A stretch of DNA of 58,510 bases from Desulfovibrio sp. Huiquan2017 (GCF_017351175.1 NZ_JAFMPN010000023.1:1-58510); one strand, 5' to 3'; positions 36,541 to 45,659 are shown, numbered from the stretch's first letter. A program made the numbers and translations. The notes: generated from the sequence alone by a model not told the origin.

Positions 36541-37664
36541 TGATCGATTACAACAAACTTCGCGTGCGCATCCGCCTGGACAACCTGCGCCACAACTACC
36601 GCCTGTTCACGCAGATTCACGACAACGTCATCCCGGTGATCAAGTCCGACGCTTACGGTCACGGCCTGGTCGAAGTGGCCTCCGCCCTGGAAAAGGACGG
36701 CGCTGAAACCTTTGCCGTGGGCTTTGTCCATGAGGCGGTCAAGCTGCGCCGGTCCGGCTGCGCCAAGCGCATCCTGGCCCTGCTCGGGCCCATCTCGGAC
36801 GAGGACATCCAGTCCCTGTGGGAGCATCGCATCCTTACGCCCATCTCCCATTTCGCCCAATTGAAGCGGGTCCTGGCCGCGGCCGAGCGAAACGGGCCGC
36901 TGAACATCGGGCTGAAGTTCGACACCGGCATGCGCCGCCTGGGGTTCCTGCCCGAGGAGACGGACGAGGTCGCCGCCCTGCTCAAGGGCGGCCCGGTCAC
37001 CCCGGTCATGGCCACTTCCCACCTTGCCCGGGCCGACGAGCCCGGCCGGGAGACGGATGTGGCGCTCCAGGCCCGCCGTTTCCAGGCCGCTCTGGACGGG
37101 CTGGCCCGCGCGGGCTTCAAAGTGGAGGCCAACTTGGCCAATTCGGCGGGCGGCCTGGTGCACGGCGACTGCCGCATGGACTCCATGCGCCTGGGCATCG
37201 GCCTGTACGGCTGCGATCCCCTGGAGGGGGCGGGCGAGGAGCGCCTGCCCGGCAGACTCAGGACGGCCATGTCGGTCTCGGCCCCGGTCATGCAGGTTCA
37301 CCCCCTGAAAAAAGGCGAGTCCATCAGCTACGGCTGGACCTTTACGGCCGAGCGCGATTCCATGGTGGCCATCGTGGGCGTGGGCTATGCCGACAACTAC
37401 AGCCGCGCCCTGTCCAACCGGGGCGAGATGGTCCTGCACGGCAGGCGCGTGCCCATCCGGGGCCGGGTGTGCATGCAGATGACCGCAGTTGACGTGACCG
37501 AGCTTATGGGCGAAGGGACGGAGGTCCTGCCGGGCGACGAGGCCTGGCTTCTGGGCGGCCCGGGCGAGCGTCCGGTCACCCCCGAGGACCTGGCCGAGTG
37601 GGGCGGCACCATCACCTACGAGGCCTTCTGCCTGCTTGGGCAGAATCCGCGCGAGTACGTGTAG
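36540..37664 (+). CDS. alr: Alanine racemase
   Basis: A 374-residue PLP enzyme making D-alanine for peptidoglycan. VIKSDAYGHG (about residue 35) holds the PLP-binding Lys; KFDTGMRRLG, MATSHLARADE and NSAGGLVHG line the barrel; SISYGWTFTA supplies the second catalytic Tyr; and GRVCMQMTAVDVT belongs to the C-terminal domain. Fold-type III length is normal. The ATG overlaps the mutL stop by one base, so translation is coupled. Confidence 0.95.
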   Translation: MIDYNKLRVRIRLDNLRHNYRLFTQIHDNVIPVIKSDAYGHGLVEVASALEKDGAETFAVGFVHEAVKLRRSGCAKRILALLGPISDEDIQSLWEHRILTPISHFAQLKRVLAAAERNGPLNIGLKFDTGMRRLGFLPEETDEVAALLKGGPVTPVMATSHLARADEPGRETDVALQARRFQAALDGLARAGFKVEANLANSAGGLVHGDCRMDSMRLGIGLYGCDPLEGAGEERLPGRLRTAMSVSAPVMQVHPLKKGESISYGWTFTAERDSMVAIVGVGYADNYSRALSNRGEMVLHGRRVPIRGRVCMQMTAVDVTELMGEGTEVLPGDEAWLLGGPGERPVTPEDLAEWGGTITYEAFCLLGQNPREYV

Positions 37665-37733
37665 TTTTTTTCGATAACGAACAACGTGAGGCCGCCGGGC
37701 GCATGCGCCGGGGGACGGCCGGGGAGCAAGGAT

Positions 37734-37955
37734 ATGCCTGCTGTGCGAGACGATGAATGGACCGAGGCCGAAAGCTATCCCCTTGAGGAAATGGTAAAAC
37801 TTGGCTTGACGCCGCAAGAGCTTGAAGTCAAGTGGCAGAACGTGGCCGAAGACATGGCCCTCATCCCGGAGAACAACGTGCGTATCGTCGTGCGGAACGG
37901 CGTCTGCTGGGTGGAGGTCTCCACCTACCTCATGGAGTGCATGCGCGGCTTCTGA
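37734..37955 (+). CDS. Small conserved-looking hypothetical protein
   Basis: A 73-residue acidic protein (DDEWTEAESYPLEEMVKLG, VAEDMALIPENNVRIVVRNGVCWVE, ending MECMRGF). GGGGAGCAAGGA precedes the ATG. It has no membrane span and three Cys. The frame sits 70 bases after alr on the same strand and is likely co-transcribed. I do not recognise a family; the mixed alpha/beta pattern suggests a small folded protein. Confidence 0.65.
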   Translation: MPAVRDDEWTEAESYPLEEMVKLGLTPQELEVKWQNVAEDMALIPENNVRIVVRNGVCWVEVSTYLMECMRGF

Positions 37956-38241
37956 CGGCCGTGCGCCGGACGGCTTTCCGGGCCGGGTTCCGTCGTGGGG
38001 GAGATCGATCCGTCGTTCGGCCCCCGGGAATGGCTTTTGCGGGTCTGACGATCCGCGCGCAGCCCCGCGGTCCTTGCGGGCCGTGCCCGCCATCCTGGCC
38101 GGGCGGAGTGGATGCGGCGGCGCTCCGGTTTCATGCTTGATATGGTTTGTGAATGCAGTGTGTTGCGCCCGCAATGCCGCGTGCCGAAGCCTCTGTGCGC
38201 GGCCGGTTTCCGGCGCTTTTTCTTGCCTTTTACGGGCGCCT
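37956..38241. other. Intergenic region upstream of the phosphate genes
   Basis: About 290 bases without a credible gene. The base composition is GC-rich and several frames stay open by chance. No hairpin with a T-run was seen. Confidence 0.45.
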
Positions 38242-38298
38242 TTGTCACACAACTGTAACGCTGCGAAACATTACAATTCGGTTACGATTGTGTTACAC
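38242..38298 (+). promoter_or_regulatory. Pho-box-like repeat array upstream of the phosphate genes
   Basis: TTGTCACACAACTGTAAC (38242-38259) matches 14 of 18 positions of the enterobacterial Pho box, with TGTCA/TGTAA units 11 bp apart. On the opposite strand sense, TTACA/TTACG/TTACA occur at 38271, 38282 and 38293, again exactly 11 bp apart. 11-bp-phased repeats are the hallmark of PhoB/PhoP sites. They sit 80-140 bases before a PhoR-like kinase gene followed by a PiT transporter. I infer phosphate control; no phoB is in the window. Confidence 0.6.
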
Positions 38299-38378
38299 AG
38301 CGCACGCGTTCGGCGAAAGAGGTACTTGATCCCGTCGATCAACATGCAACCGCTGAACGCGCCATCCAAGGACAGGCA

Positions 38379-40172
38379 ATGAAACTGCGCTCTTTCCAGA
38401 TGCGGATACTGCTGTGGACCTGGGGATTGCTCCTCATGGCCATGGCCGTGGTCTTCTTCTACTCCACGAGCATCGTCGGTGACGAACTGGTCACCGAGGC
38501 GGAGATCCGCACGCGGCACCAGATCGAGGCCATCGAATGGCTCATCCAGGACCACTCGACGTTTCAGTCCCAAAAGGACTTCGCCGAGTGGCTCGACGCC
38601 TTGGCCTTCAAACTGAATTCCCGCATTACCTACATCGTGAACGGCAAGGTGGTGGCGGACTCCGAGGTCCCCTTCGCCGAACTCGGCCAGATGGACGACC
38701 ACAGCCGTCGGCCCGAGGTGCTGGCCGTCCAGGACGACGGCTGGGGCATCAACGTCCGCCACTCCGATACCCTGGGCAAGGACATGCTCTACGTGGCCCG
38801 GAATTTTTCGGGCTTGTCCGGCGTGGACGCGGGCGTCCTGCGCATGGCCGTGCCCTTTTCCCACGTCAGCGCGCGGCTTGATCTCCTGCGTTCCAACCTG
38901 ATCTGGCTTTTCCTGGGCACCTTCGCCCTGGCCGTGCTCCTGAGCGTGGTCATGTCCCACAACATGAGCCGCGACATCCGCGCTTTTTCCGAACTGGCGC
39001 GGTCCATCGGCGAGGGCGATTATTCGAAGAGGCTGCGCGTCCTGCCCGGCGGCGAGTTCAAGCCCCTGGCCCAGTCGGTCAACGCCATGGCCCAGTCCAT
39101 CGAGCGCAACATCGAACTCATCCAGGACCAGAAGGGGCAGTTGCAGGCCGTGTTCGGCGGCATGCGCGAGGGGGTGCTGACGCTCGATTCCCACGGCCGG
39201 GTGGAGTCCTTCAACAAGGCCCTGGACGAGATGTTCAACCTGCCCGCCACCACGGTGGGCCGTTCGCCCATCGAAGTCATCCGCCGCTTCGAGATCCAGG
39301 ACCTGGTGGACAAGGTCATCGCCGAGCCCGAGGCCGGGCCGAGGTCCATCCAGATCGACATCCTGGACACGCGGATCATCGAGGTCACGGCCGAACGCTT
39401 CCTGGACCAGAATGGCGTGCGCAAAGTCATTCTGGTCTTTTACGACATCACGGAAATGAAGCGTAGCGAAAAGGGCCTCAAGGATTTCGTGGCCAACGCT
39501 TCCCACCAACTGCGCACCCCCCTGACCTCCATCAAAGGCTATACCGAGACGCTTCTCGACATGCCGCCCGACGACCCCGAATCCGCTCGAAAATTTCTGG
39601 AGATCGTGCTCAAAAACGCCGACCACATGGACAAGGTCATTTCCAGCATGCTGGCGCTGGCCAAGTCCGAACAGGCCGGCAAACGCCTCAAGCTCGTGCC
39701 CCTGTCCGGCCGGGAACACCTGTCCCGGGCCATCGACGACCTGGCCGTCTGGGCCGGTGAACACAACATCACCTTCCGCACCCGCACCCCCGACGACGAA
39801 ATGGCCGTTATGGGCGAGACCGACGGGCTGCTGCACGTCTTTCACAATCTGCTCAACAACGCGGTCAAGTACAGCCCCGAAGGCGGGGTCATCACGGTCA
39901 GCGCCGAAGACGACGGCGAGTCCATCGTCTTTTGCGTGGAGGACCAGGGGCCGGGCATCTCGCGGGAGCATTCCACCAAGGTGTTCGAACGCTTCTACCG
40001 GGTGGACGAGAACACCATCGACGGGTCGGGCAGTGCCGGGCTGGGTCTGGCCATCTGCCGTCGCATCGTCAAGAATCTGGGTGGGGATATCTGGCATGAC
40101 GGCTATGGCGAGGATGTGCGCGGCGCACGTTTCTGCTTTCGTTTGAACAAGCCGGGGGATTCGGCCTTGTAA
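38379..40172 (+). CDS. PhoR-like sensor histidine kinase
   Basis: A 597-residue membrane kinase. Order: span 1 (about 8-30), a periplasmic domain of about 130 residues, span 2 (about 172-195), HAMP (195-248), PAS (about 255-360), HisKA with the phospho-acceptor in ASHQLRTPLTSIKGY (about residue 373), and HATPase with NAVKYSPEGG, DQGPGIS and GSAGLGLAICRRI. This is the PhoR/ResE layout. Followed by a phosphate transporter and a PhoU-like gene and preceded by a Pho-box-like array, it probably senses phosphate status. No response regulator lies beside it. Confidence 0.9.
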   Translation: MKLRSFQMRILLWTWGLLLMAMAVVFFYSTSIVGDELVTEAEIRTRHQIEAIEWLIQDHSTFQSQKDFAEWLDALAFKLNSRITYIVNGKVVADSEVPFAELGQMDDHSRRPEVLAVQDDGWGINVRHSDTLGKDMLYVARNFSGLSGVDAGVLRMAVPFSHVSARLDLLRSNLIWLFLGTFALAVLLSVVMSHNMSRDIRAFSELARSIGEGDYSKRLRVLPGGEFKPLAQSVNAMAQSIERNIELIQDQKGQLQAVFGGMREGVLTLDSHGRVESFNKALDEMFNLPATTVGRSPIEVIRRFEIQDLVDKVIAEPEAGPRSIQIDILDTRIIEVTAERFLDQNGVRKVILVFYDITEMKRSEKGLKDFVANASHQLRTPLTSIKGYTETLLDMPPDDPESARKFLEIVLKNADHMDKVISSMLALAKSEQAGKRLKLVPLSGREHLSRAIDDLAVWAGEHNITFRTRTPDDEMAVMGETDGLLHVFHNLLNNAVKYSPEGGVITVSAEDDGESIVFCVEDQGPGISREHSTKVFERFYRVDENTIDGSGSAGLGLAICRRIVKNLGGDIWHDGYGEDVRGARFCFRLNKPGDSAL

Positions 40173-40207
40173 CTTTTAACCAATTCCCTCGTAAGAGGGG
40201 CGATACG

Positions 40208-41446
40208 ATGGATATCTACGATCTGTTTCTATACATGTCCGTGGGGGCCGGGTTCCTCATGGCATTCAACCTCGGGGCCAACGATGTGGCCAACTCCATG
40301 GCTTCGGCCGTGGGAGCCAGAGCCATCACGGTCAGACAGGCCGTGTTCATCGCGGGTTCCCTGAACTTCGTGGGCGCGGTCTTCCTCGGGTCCCATGTGA
40401 CCGCGACCATCAGCAAGGGGATCATCAACCCCGATGTCATCGCGGACCCGAAATTGATCATGATCGGCATGTTCGCCTCGCTCCTGGCGGCCGGGCTGTG
40501 GGTTTTGGTGGCCACGCTGACCTCGCTGCCGGTTTCCTCCACGCACTCCATCGTCGGGGCCATCACCGGGTTTGGGCTGGTGGCGGGCGGCCCGGACGTG
40601 GTCAACTGGCTCAAGATGGGCGGCATCGTCCTGTCCTGGATCATCTCTCCCTTCTTTGCCGCGGCCATCGCCTATTTCATCTTCACCCACATCCGGCGGT
40701 ATATCCTTTTTCAACGGCATTTCGTGCATCAGGCCAAAAAATGGGCGCCCATCTGGGTGGCCGTGACCCTGTCCATGATCTCCCTGTCCTTCCTGTACAA
40801 GACTCCGGTGGGCAAGTCCCTGGGGCTGCACTGGCTGGTTTCGCTGTCCATCGCCGCGCTGCTTTCCCTTCTGGCCTGGGCCGTCGCTCGCCATTTTGTG
40901 GGCAAGTTCGTCCTGGATCAGGAGGAGGGCGCCGAGGGCGTGGAACGAATCTTCCGCAAGATGCAGGTCGGAACATCCTGTTACGTGGCCCTGTCCCAGG
41001 GGGCCAACGACGTGGCCAACGCCATCGGGCCGGTGGCGGCCATTTACCTCATCGCCAAAGAGCACATGCTTCTGGCCAAGGCGGACGTCCCCTGGCCCAT
41101 GCTCGTCCTGGGCGGCATGGGCATCGCCGTGGGCATCGCCGTCCTCGGCCACAAGGTCATGGGCACGGTGGGCGAGAAAATCACCACCTTGACCAACACG
41201 CGCGGCTTTGCCGTTGACTTCGGGGCCGCCTCCACCGTATTGGTCGCCTCCAATCTCGGCCTGCCGGTGTCCACCACCCATGCGGCGGTTGGCGGCGTGG
41301 TCGGCGTGGGCCTGGCGCGCGGCTTCTCGGCCGTGGATTTTCGGGTCCTGCTGCGCATCGTCGCCTACTGGGTGGCCACCGTCCCCATCGCGGCCCTGAC
41401 CAGCATTGTTATCTTTGTGCTGCTCAAATGGTTGTGTTACAGCTAA
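40208..41446 (+). CDS. pit: PiT family inorganic phosphate transporter
   Basis: A 412-residue membrane protein with about ten spans and the duplicated PiT signature: GANDVANSMASAVGARA near residue 24 and GANDVANAIGPVAAIY near 262, plus LPVSSTHSIVGAI and LPVSTTHAAVGGV. It imports phosphate (usually as metal-phosphate) with protons or sodium. It begins 35 bases after the kinase gene and 45 before the PhoU-like gene. Confidence 0.95.
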   Translation: MDIYDLFLYMSVGAGFLMAFNLGANDVANSMASAVGARAITVRQAVFIAGSLNFVGAVFLGSHVTATISKGIINPDVIADPKLIMIGMFASLLAAGLWVLVATLTSLPVSSTHSIVGAITGFGLVAGGPDVVNWLKMGGIVLSWIISPFFAAAIAYFIFTHIRRYILFQRHFVHQAKKWAPIWVAVTLSMISLSFLYKTPVGKSLGLHWLVSLSIAALLSLLAWAVARHFVGKFVLDQEEGAEGVERIFRKMQVGTSCYVALSQGANDVANAIGPVAAIYLIAKEHMLLAKADVPWPMLVLGGMGIAVGIAVLGHKVMGTVGEKITTLTNTRGFAVDFGAASTVLVASNLGLPVSTTHAAVGGVVGVGLARGFSAVDFRVLLRIVAYWVATVPIAALTSIVIFVLLKWLCYS

Positions 41447-41491
41447 ATTACATACATATTCGCAACAACCCTTTTCAGTAGAGGTCACCAT

Positions 41492-42166
41492 ATGACATTG
41501 AGAATCCCCTTCTTCGGTCTGCTCGGAAGCCGCTCTCCCATGGAAGGGCTGGTCGAGCACTACGACAAGATCGCCGAATGCATCGCTGCCATCGACGAAT
41601 CCCTTGAGTGTTACGTGTCCGGCGGAGTGTGCCGCGAGTTCAAGGAGTTGACCAAGGCCATCGACGAGATCGAGAACCACGCCGATTCCATCAAGCGGAA
41701 CATTCGCAACCACTTGCCCAAGGGGTTGTTCATGGCCGTGGAGAAACACCTGTTCCTGTCCTACACCAAGAGTCAGGACAATGTTCTCGACGCGGCCCAG
41801 GACGCCTTGCATTGGCTGGGCATGCGCCCGGTACCCATCCCCGAGGACGTCCAGAAGGACCTGATCTACCTCTTGGATTCCGTGGCCAAGTGCACCGTGC
41901 TCCTCGGACCGGCCTTGAAATCGACCATTGGCCTGCTCAACGGCGAGTCCCTGGACCGCGAGGGCACCAAGGAGTGCTTCCGCAAGGTCCGCCGGGAGCG
42001 CGACGAGGTTCGCCATCGCAAAAACGCTCTGGAAAAGAAAATTTACGGCAAGGACATCGACTTCAAGGACATCTACCAGCTCCTGCATTTCGTGGATTGC
42101 CTCGACAACATGGGGCACAATACCGAGAACTGCGCCGAGCTGCTCCGATCCATGATCGCCCGATAG
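41492..42166 (+). CDS. PhoU-like DUF47 protein (TIGR00153 family)
   Basis: A 224-residue all-helical protein with the DUF47/TIGR00153 pattern: FFGLLGSRSPMEGLVEH at the start, EIENHADSIKRNIRNHLPKG, and FVDCLDNMGHNTENCAE near the end, with Glu/Asp/His residues able to bind metals. Members are encoded next to PiT transporters and are thought to modulate their activity. A terminator closes the unit. Confidence 0.93.
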   Translation: MTLRIPFFGLLGSRSPMEGLVEHYDKIAECIAAIDESLECYVSGGVCREFKELTKAIDEIENHADSIKRNIRNHLPKGLFMAVEKHLFLSYTKSQDNVLDAAQDALHWLGMRPVPIPEDVQKDLIYLLDSVAKCTVLLGPALKSTIGLLNGESLDREGTKECFRKVRRERDEVRHRKNALEKKIYGKDIDFKDIYQLLHFVDCLDNMGHNTENCAELLRSMIAR

Positions 42167-42203
42167 CCCCTCGGGCTGCGCCCGTCCCCGCACGACTGTT
42201 AAT

Positions 42204-42236
42204 AAAAAGGCCCGACGCAAAGCGTCGGGCCTTTTC
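42204..42236. terminator. Bidirectional terminator after the phosphate unit
   Basis: AAAAAGGCCCGACGC-AAA-GCGTCGGGCCTTTTC. It serves the plus-strand phosphate unit and the convergent minus-strand lipoprotein gene ending at 42256. Confidence 0.9.
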
Positions 42237-42255
42237 TTGTCCGTTGCTTTCGCAG

Positions 42256-42708
42256 CTAGCGCCGGACCATGGTCACCGTGATCTCCACGGGCTTGTCCTT
42301 GGGCCAGGTCAGGGGGTCTATGCGCATGTCGCCGGAAAAGAGCACCTGGCCGTTAAACTCGATGCGCGCCGAGATCGCGTAGTGGAGCTGCTTGACGATT
42401 TTTTCCGGGTCGTAGCTGAAGACCGCCTTGAAGGGCGGCGCGGCTTTGATCGGCAGGAACGCCTTGGCCTCGACGTTGTCGTCGGGGTTCAGCCGGGAGA
42501 TGTTGACCAGCTCCACGAACAGGGTGCAGCCCGGCGGCAGGAGCATGCGTTCGCGGTAGGAGACCGAGATCTTGAGCGCGGCCATCGAGCTCGGCTCGCT
42601 ATCGGGCGCGGGCGTGTCGGACGATGTGGTCCGGCAACCGGGCAGGGCGACCAAGGTCAGGAAAATGGCCGCCAGGACGGGAAGGAAACGGACGGATGTG
42701 CGGGACAT
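42256..42708 (-). CDS. YbaY-like lipoprotein
   Basis: A 150-residue lipoprotein. The signal peptide ends in the lipobox LVALPGC, so Cys about 25 is lipidated. The rest matches the YbaY/YscW-type beta domain: KISVSYRERMLLPPGCTLFVEL, FSYDPEKI and YAISARIEFNGQVLF. Such proteins resemble the type III secretion pilotin YscW in fold but the role of YbaY itself is unknown. The start at 42708 is preferred because GGAG lies six bases ahead of it; an ATG four codons earlier overlaps that site. Confidence 0.88.
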   Translation of the reverse strand: MSRTSVRFLPVLAAIFLTLVALPGCRTTSSDTPAPDSEPSSMAALKISVSYRERMLLPPGCTLFVELVNISRLNPDDNVEAKAFLPIKAAPPFKAVFSYDPEKIVKQLHYAISARIEFNGQVLFSGDMRIDPLTWPKDKPVEITVTMVRR

Positions 42709-42991
42709 GTACGACTCCATGTTTGCGGCATGCTACGCAATTTTGCGCCAATGCGCCAGTGGAACGCGGCGGGTCGGAAAGCGAAGCGGAAAAGATGCGG
42801 ATTTTTCTTGATATTGAAAATCAACTTCAATAAAGTGCACCCATGGCGACCAACCCGATCATGATGCAATTCGTTGTCCGGCCTGGGAAAGTCTTTTCCG
42901 GGGGGGAGGGATGCCGTCCGTTGCGCGGCCGATGTACCGGCCGGTCCGCATCGTGCGCGGCCGGAATCCATTTAACCCGAAGGAGAAAATC

Positions 42992-43315
42992 ATGAGCACG
43001 TTGAAACAACTCGGCATCCTCAATCGAGACGGCATGCGCGCCTGCAACGAAGGCCGTCCCGGCGACGCCCTGTTCCAGTTGACCCAGGCCGACAGCCTGG
43101 CCCGGAGCCTGAATTCGCCCCTGCACGAGGCCAAAGTGCGCAACAACATGGCCCTGGTCTACCAGATGTCCGGCAAATACGCGGAGGCGCGGGTCAGCTT
43201 CCGCATCGCAGCCAATCGGGCCGTGGAGGGCGGAGGCGAGGACACCGGCCTGTACCGGGCGATCATGCGGAATCTGGATTCCCTGACCGTCCAGGCCAAA
43301 GAGAAGGCCGCCTAG
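42992..43315 (+). CDS. TPR-like small protein upstream of the HD-GYP gene
   Basis: A 107-residue helical protein. Residues 10-80 give two to three TPR-like helix pairs (NRDGMRACNEGRPGDALFQLTQA, NNMALVYQMSGKYAEARVSF). AAGGAG precedes the ATG by seven bases. It ends two bases before the HD-GYP gene, so translation is probably coupled and the two proteins may interact. Confidence 0.8.
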   Translation: MSTLKQLGILNRDGMRACNEGRPGDALFQLTQADSLARSLNSPLHEAKVRNNMALVYQMSGKYAEARVSFRIAANRAVEGGGEDTGLYRAIMRNLDSLTVQAKEKAA

Positions 43316-43317
43316 CC

Positions 43318-44010
43318 ATGGATGTTTTTCGCTTGGCCTCGGCGGCGGCCGTTCCGCTGCCGAGGCCGTCCGCCCGGCGATCGGACTCCGGCCGTCTCAT
43401 AACCACAGCCCTGCATCAACTCGCCGAGTCCCTGGGCAACGCCATCGACGCCAAGGACCCGCACACCTCCATGCACTCCGATGAGGTGGCCGAGATCGCC
43501 CTGGCCCTGGCTCTGGCCATGGGGCTCTCCCCGAGCCATGCCTCGGTCATCCATGTTGCCGGGCATCTGCACGACATCGGCAAGATCGGCGTGCCCGACT
43601 CGGTGTTCAGGAAGCGGGGGCCGCTCACCGACGACGAATGGCGGGCCGTGCGTCAGCACCCCGAGGTCGGGGCCGCCATCCTCGAACCCGTGGCTGCGCT
43701 GCGCGAGCTCGGCGTGGTCGATATGGTTCTCCATCATCACGAGCGATGGGATGGGAAAGGCTATCCCCACGGCCTCGAAGACGTGGCCATCCCACTCGGC
43801 GCGCGCATCATCAGTGTGGCCGATACCCTGTCCGCCATGCTCCAGGACCGGCCCTACCGTTCATCTCTGGGCGTGGACCACGCCTGCCGCGAGATCGTCC
43901 GTTGTTCCGGCTCCCAGTTCGATCCCTGTGTGGTCCGCGCCTTCAGCCGTTCCCCGGGCAAAATTCTCCGTCTCCTCACTCCCGGGGCGGGAAACGGCAT
44001 GAAGGTTTGA
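43318..44010 (+). CDS. HD-GYP domain protein, probable c-di-GMP phosphodiesterase
   Basis: A 230-residue protein that is almost only an HD-GYP domain (about residues 30-215): HSDEVAEIALALA, the HD pair in GHLHDIGKIGVPDSVF (about 87), RQHPEVGA, and LHHHERWDGKGYPHGL with the GYP motif. All expected metal ligands seem present. It should hydrolyse c-di-GMP. A receiver or sensor domain is absent, so input may come through the coupled TPR-like protein. Start ATG 43318 overlaps the preceding stop region (TAGCCATG). Confidence 0.92.
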   Translation: MDVFRLASAAAVPLPRPSARRSDSGRLITTALHQLAESLGNAIDAKDPHTSMHSDEVAEIALALALAMGLSPSHASVIHVAGHLHDIGKIGVPDSVFRKRGPLTDDEWRAVRQHPEVGAAILEPVAALRELGVVDMVLHHHERWDGKGYPHGLEDVAIPLGARIISVADTLSAMLQDRPYRSSLGVDHACREIVRCSGSQFDPCVVRAFSRSPGKILRLLTPGAGNGMKV

Positions 44011-44135
44011 CTGAATCGGGGGGTGATGCGGATGGATTGGTCGATTTTCGCCGAGGCAAATCCCGGCGGCCGGGCAAGGGGAGCGTGTCGCCGTCCGGCC
44101 TGAATGTTTCGCGGCGCCGCATCTCGGAGGCGGAA

Positions 44136-44173
44136 AAAGACAAGGGCCTGGAGCGGTGTGCGCTCCAGGCCCG
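44136..44173 (-). terminator. Terminator of the mrp operon
   Basis: On the minus strand, GGGCCTGGAGCG and CGCTCCAGGCCC (12-bp arms, 5-base loop) are followed by TTGTCTTTTTC. It lies 20 bases beyond the mrp stop. No T-run of comparable quality exists on the plus strand for the HD-GYP gene. Confidence 0.85.
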
Positions 44174-44192
44174 TGTTATCTCAACTTCTCGA

Positions 44193-45068
44193 CTACGCCT
44201 TGGGCGGGTCGGGGAGGGCGAGGATGGGGGCGATGACCTGTTCCATGGCTTTGCCGGTGGCGGTATCGCGGTGGACCTTCATGAAGGGGTAACCCTCGTC
44301 GCCGGAGTCGGCCACGGCCGGGTCCAGGGGGATGCGTCCGAGGAACTGGACGCCCGATTCCTTGGCCAGATCCTCGCCGCCGCCGGACTTGAAGATGTTA
44401 TGCACCTTGCCGCAGTCGGGGCAGGCGAAACCGGACATGTTTTCAACGATGCCGAGCACGCGGTTGCCGACTTCGCCGACAAAGGACACGGACCGGCGCA
44501 CGTCATCCACGGCCACGCCCTGGGGGGTGGTGACGATGACGGCCATGGCCGTGGGGCCCAGCGTCTGGAGAGTGGACAGGGGCTCGTCGCCGGTGCCCGG
44601 GGGGCAGTCGACGATGAGAAAGTCGAGATCGCCCCACATGACGTCCTCAACGAATTGCTTGATCAGGCCGATTTTGACCGGACCGCGCCAGATGACCGCC
44701 TGGCGGTCGTCCTGGAGCAGAAAACCCAGCGACATGACGGACAGGTTCTTGCTCCACGGCACGGGTTCCATGACCTGGTCTCCGATGTGGGGCTGCTTGC
44801 CCTTGAGCGAGAGCAGGCGCGGCACGCTGGGGCCATGAACATCCACGTCAAGCAGGCCGACTTTCTTGCCGGCCAGGGACAGGGCCACGGCGATGTTGGC
44901 GGCCACGGTGGATTTGCCCACGCCGCCCTTGCCGGACATGACCACGATCTTGTGTTTGATGCGGCTTAGGGTCTTTTGCAGTTTCTGATCTTCGGGCTTG
45001 TCGCAGCCCGTGGTGCTGGTACAGGTTCCGTCAGGCGAGGCGGAGGCACATCCTTCACAACCACTCAT
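44193..45068 (-). CDS. mrp: Mrp/NBP35 family Fe-S carrier P-loop ATPase
   Basis: A 291-residue ATPase of the Mrp/ApbC/NBP35 group. The deviant Walker A is VVMSGKGGVGKSTVAAN (about residue 43); LLDVDVHGPSVPRLL and LIVDCPPGTGDEPLS are the other switch segments; FACPDCGKVHNIF carries the CxxC that binds a [4Fe-4S] cluster between two subunits. Four extra Cys lie in the first 22 residues. GGAGA precedes ATG 45068. The upstream NifX-like gene and sigma-54 promoter mark it as part of an Orange-Protein-type locus rather than a housekeeping mrp. Confidence 0.93.
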   Translation of the reverse strand: MSGCEGCASASPDGTCTSTTGCDKPEDQKLQKTLSRIKHKIVVMSGKGGVGKSTVAANIAVALSLAGKKVGLLDVDVHGPSVPRLLSLKGKQPHIGDQVMEPVPWSKNLSVMSLGFLLQDDRQAVIWRGPVKIGLIKQFVEDVMWGDLDFLIVDCPPGTGDEPLSTLQTLGPTAMAVIVTTPQGVAVDDVRRSVSFVGEVGNRVLGIVENMSGFACPDCGKVHNIFKSGGGEDLAKESGVQFLGRIPLDPAVADSGDEGYPFMKVHRDTATGKAMEQVIAPILALPDPPKA

Positions 45069-45179
45069 ATTGTTCTCCTGAAAACGGCGACCCGAAGCCG
45101 CCTTGGAAGTGTTCATAGAGCCCGGACCGGCGAACGGCCGCGGTCGGGTTCAAGAGAAATAACCACAGTGGGAGAAATG

Positions 45180-45530
45180 TCAAACCGATGCCCCCGGCAT
45201 GGTCAATTCGGCCAGTTGGCCGTGGAGAAATCCGTCGAGCACCTGGTCCTCGGAGCCGGTCAGCCAGGGGATGACCGTGATCCCGGCTTTTTCCAGGGCG
45301 TGACGGGTGCGGTTGCAGATGGCACCGCACAAGAAAATGGTTACCCCGCAGGCCAATATGGCGGATGTCCTGTCCATAGGGTCCTTTGAGGGAAGGGATA
45401 GGAGGCCTGCGGGGTAAGATTTTTTATCGCGTATTTCAAATAACTTGTATCCGTCCGCATTTTCGCACACGGAGGCCAGTCGGTCCTGGTAGCACGCCAG
45501 GCAAATCAGCTTGGCGGAATCCGTTCTCAT
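45180..45530 (-). CDS. NifX/NifB-type cluster-binding protein, Orange-Protein-like
   Basis: A 116-residue protein of the dinitrogenase iron-molybdenum cofactor family, with RLASVCENADGYKLFEI and LACGVTIFLCGAICNRTRHAL. The end SEDQVLDGFLHGQLAEL is typical. Extra Cys (CLAC, CGAIC) may bind a metal cluster. In Desulfovibrio, such proteins together with Mrp-like ATPases form the ORP complex, whose ORP member holds a Mo-Cu cluster, and which is linked to cell division. Here it lies directly downstream of a sigma-54 promoter and upstream of mrp. The exact ORP subunit cannot be named from sequence alone. Confidence 0.85.
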   Translation of the reverse strand: MRTDSAKLICLACYQDRLASVCENADGYKLFEIRDKKSYPAGLLSLPSKDPMDRTSAILACGVTIFLCGAICNRTRHALEKAGITVIPWLTGSEDQVLDGFLHGQLAELTMPGASV

Positions 45531-45581
45531 CGTTTCACTCCAAAAAGTCCGGTGGAACCCGAACCGATTGCTTTACCTTTG

Positions 45582-45598
45582 AGCATGGATCATGCCAA
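45582..45598 (-). promoter_or_regulatory. Sigma-54 (-24/-12) promoter of the NifX-like/mrp operon
   Basis: On the minus strand the sequence TTGGCATGATCCATGCT matches the consensus YTGGCACGRNNNTTGCW at nearly all fixed positions, with the invariant GG and GC exactly spaced. It lies about 50 bases before the start of the NifX-like gene. Confidence 0.85.
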
Positions 45599-45659
45599 AT
45601 AAAATACCTTTGTAAATCAATATGTTATACATGCAGCAAAAGATTCTATGGACGAATTT

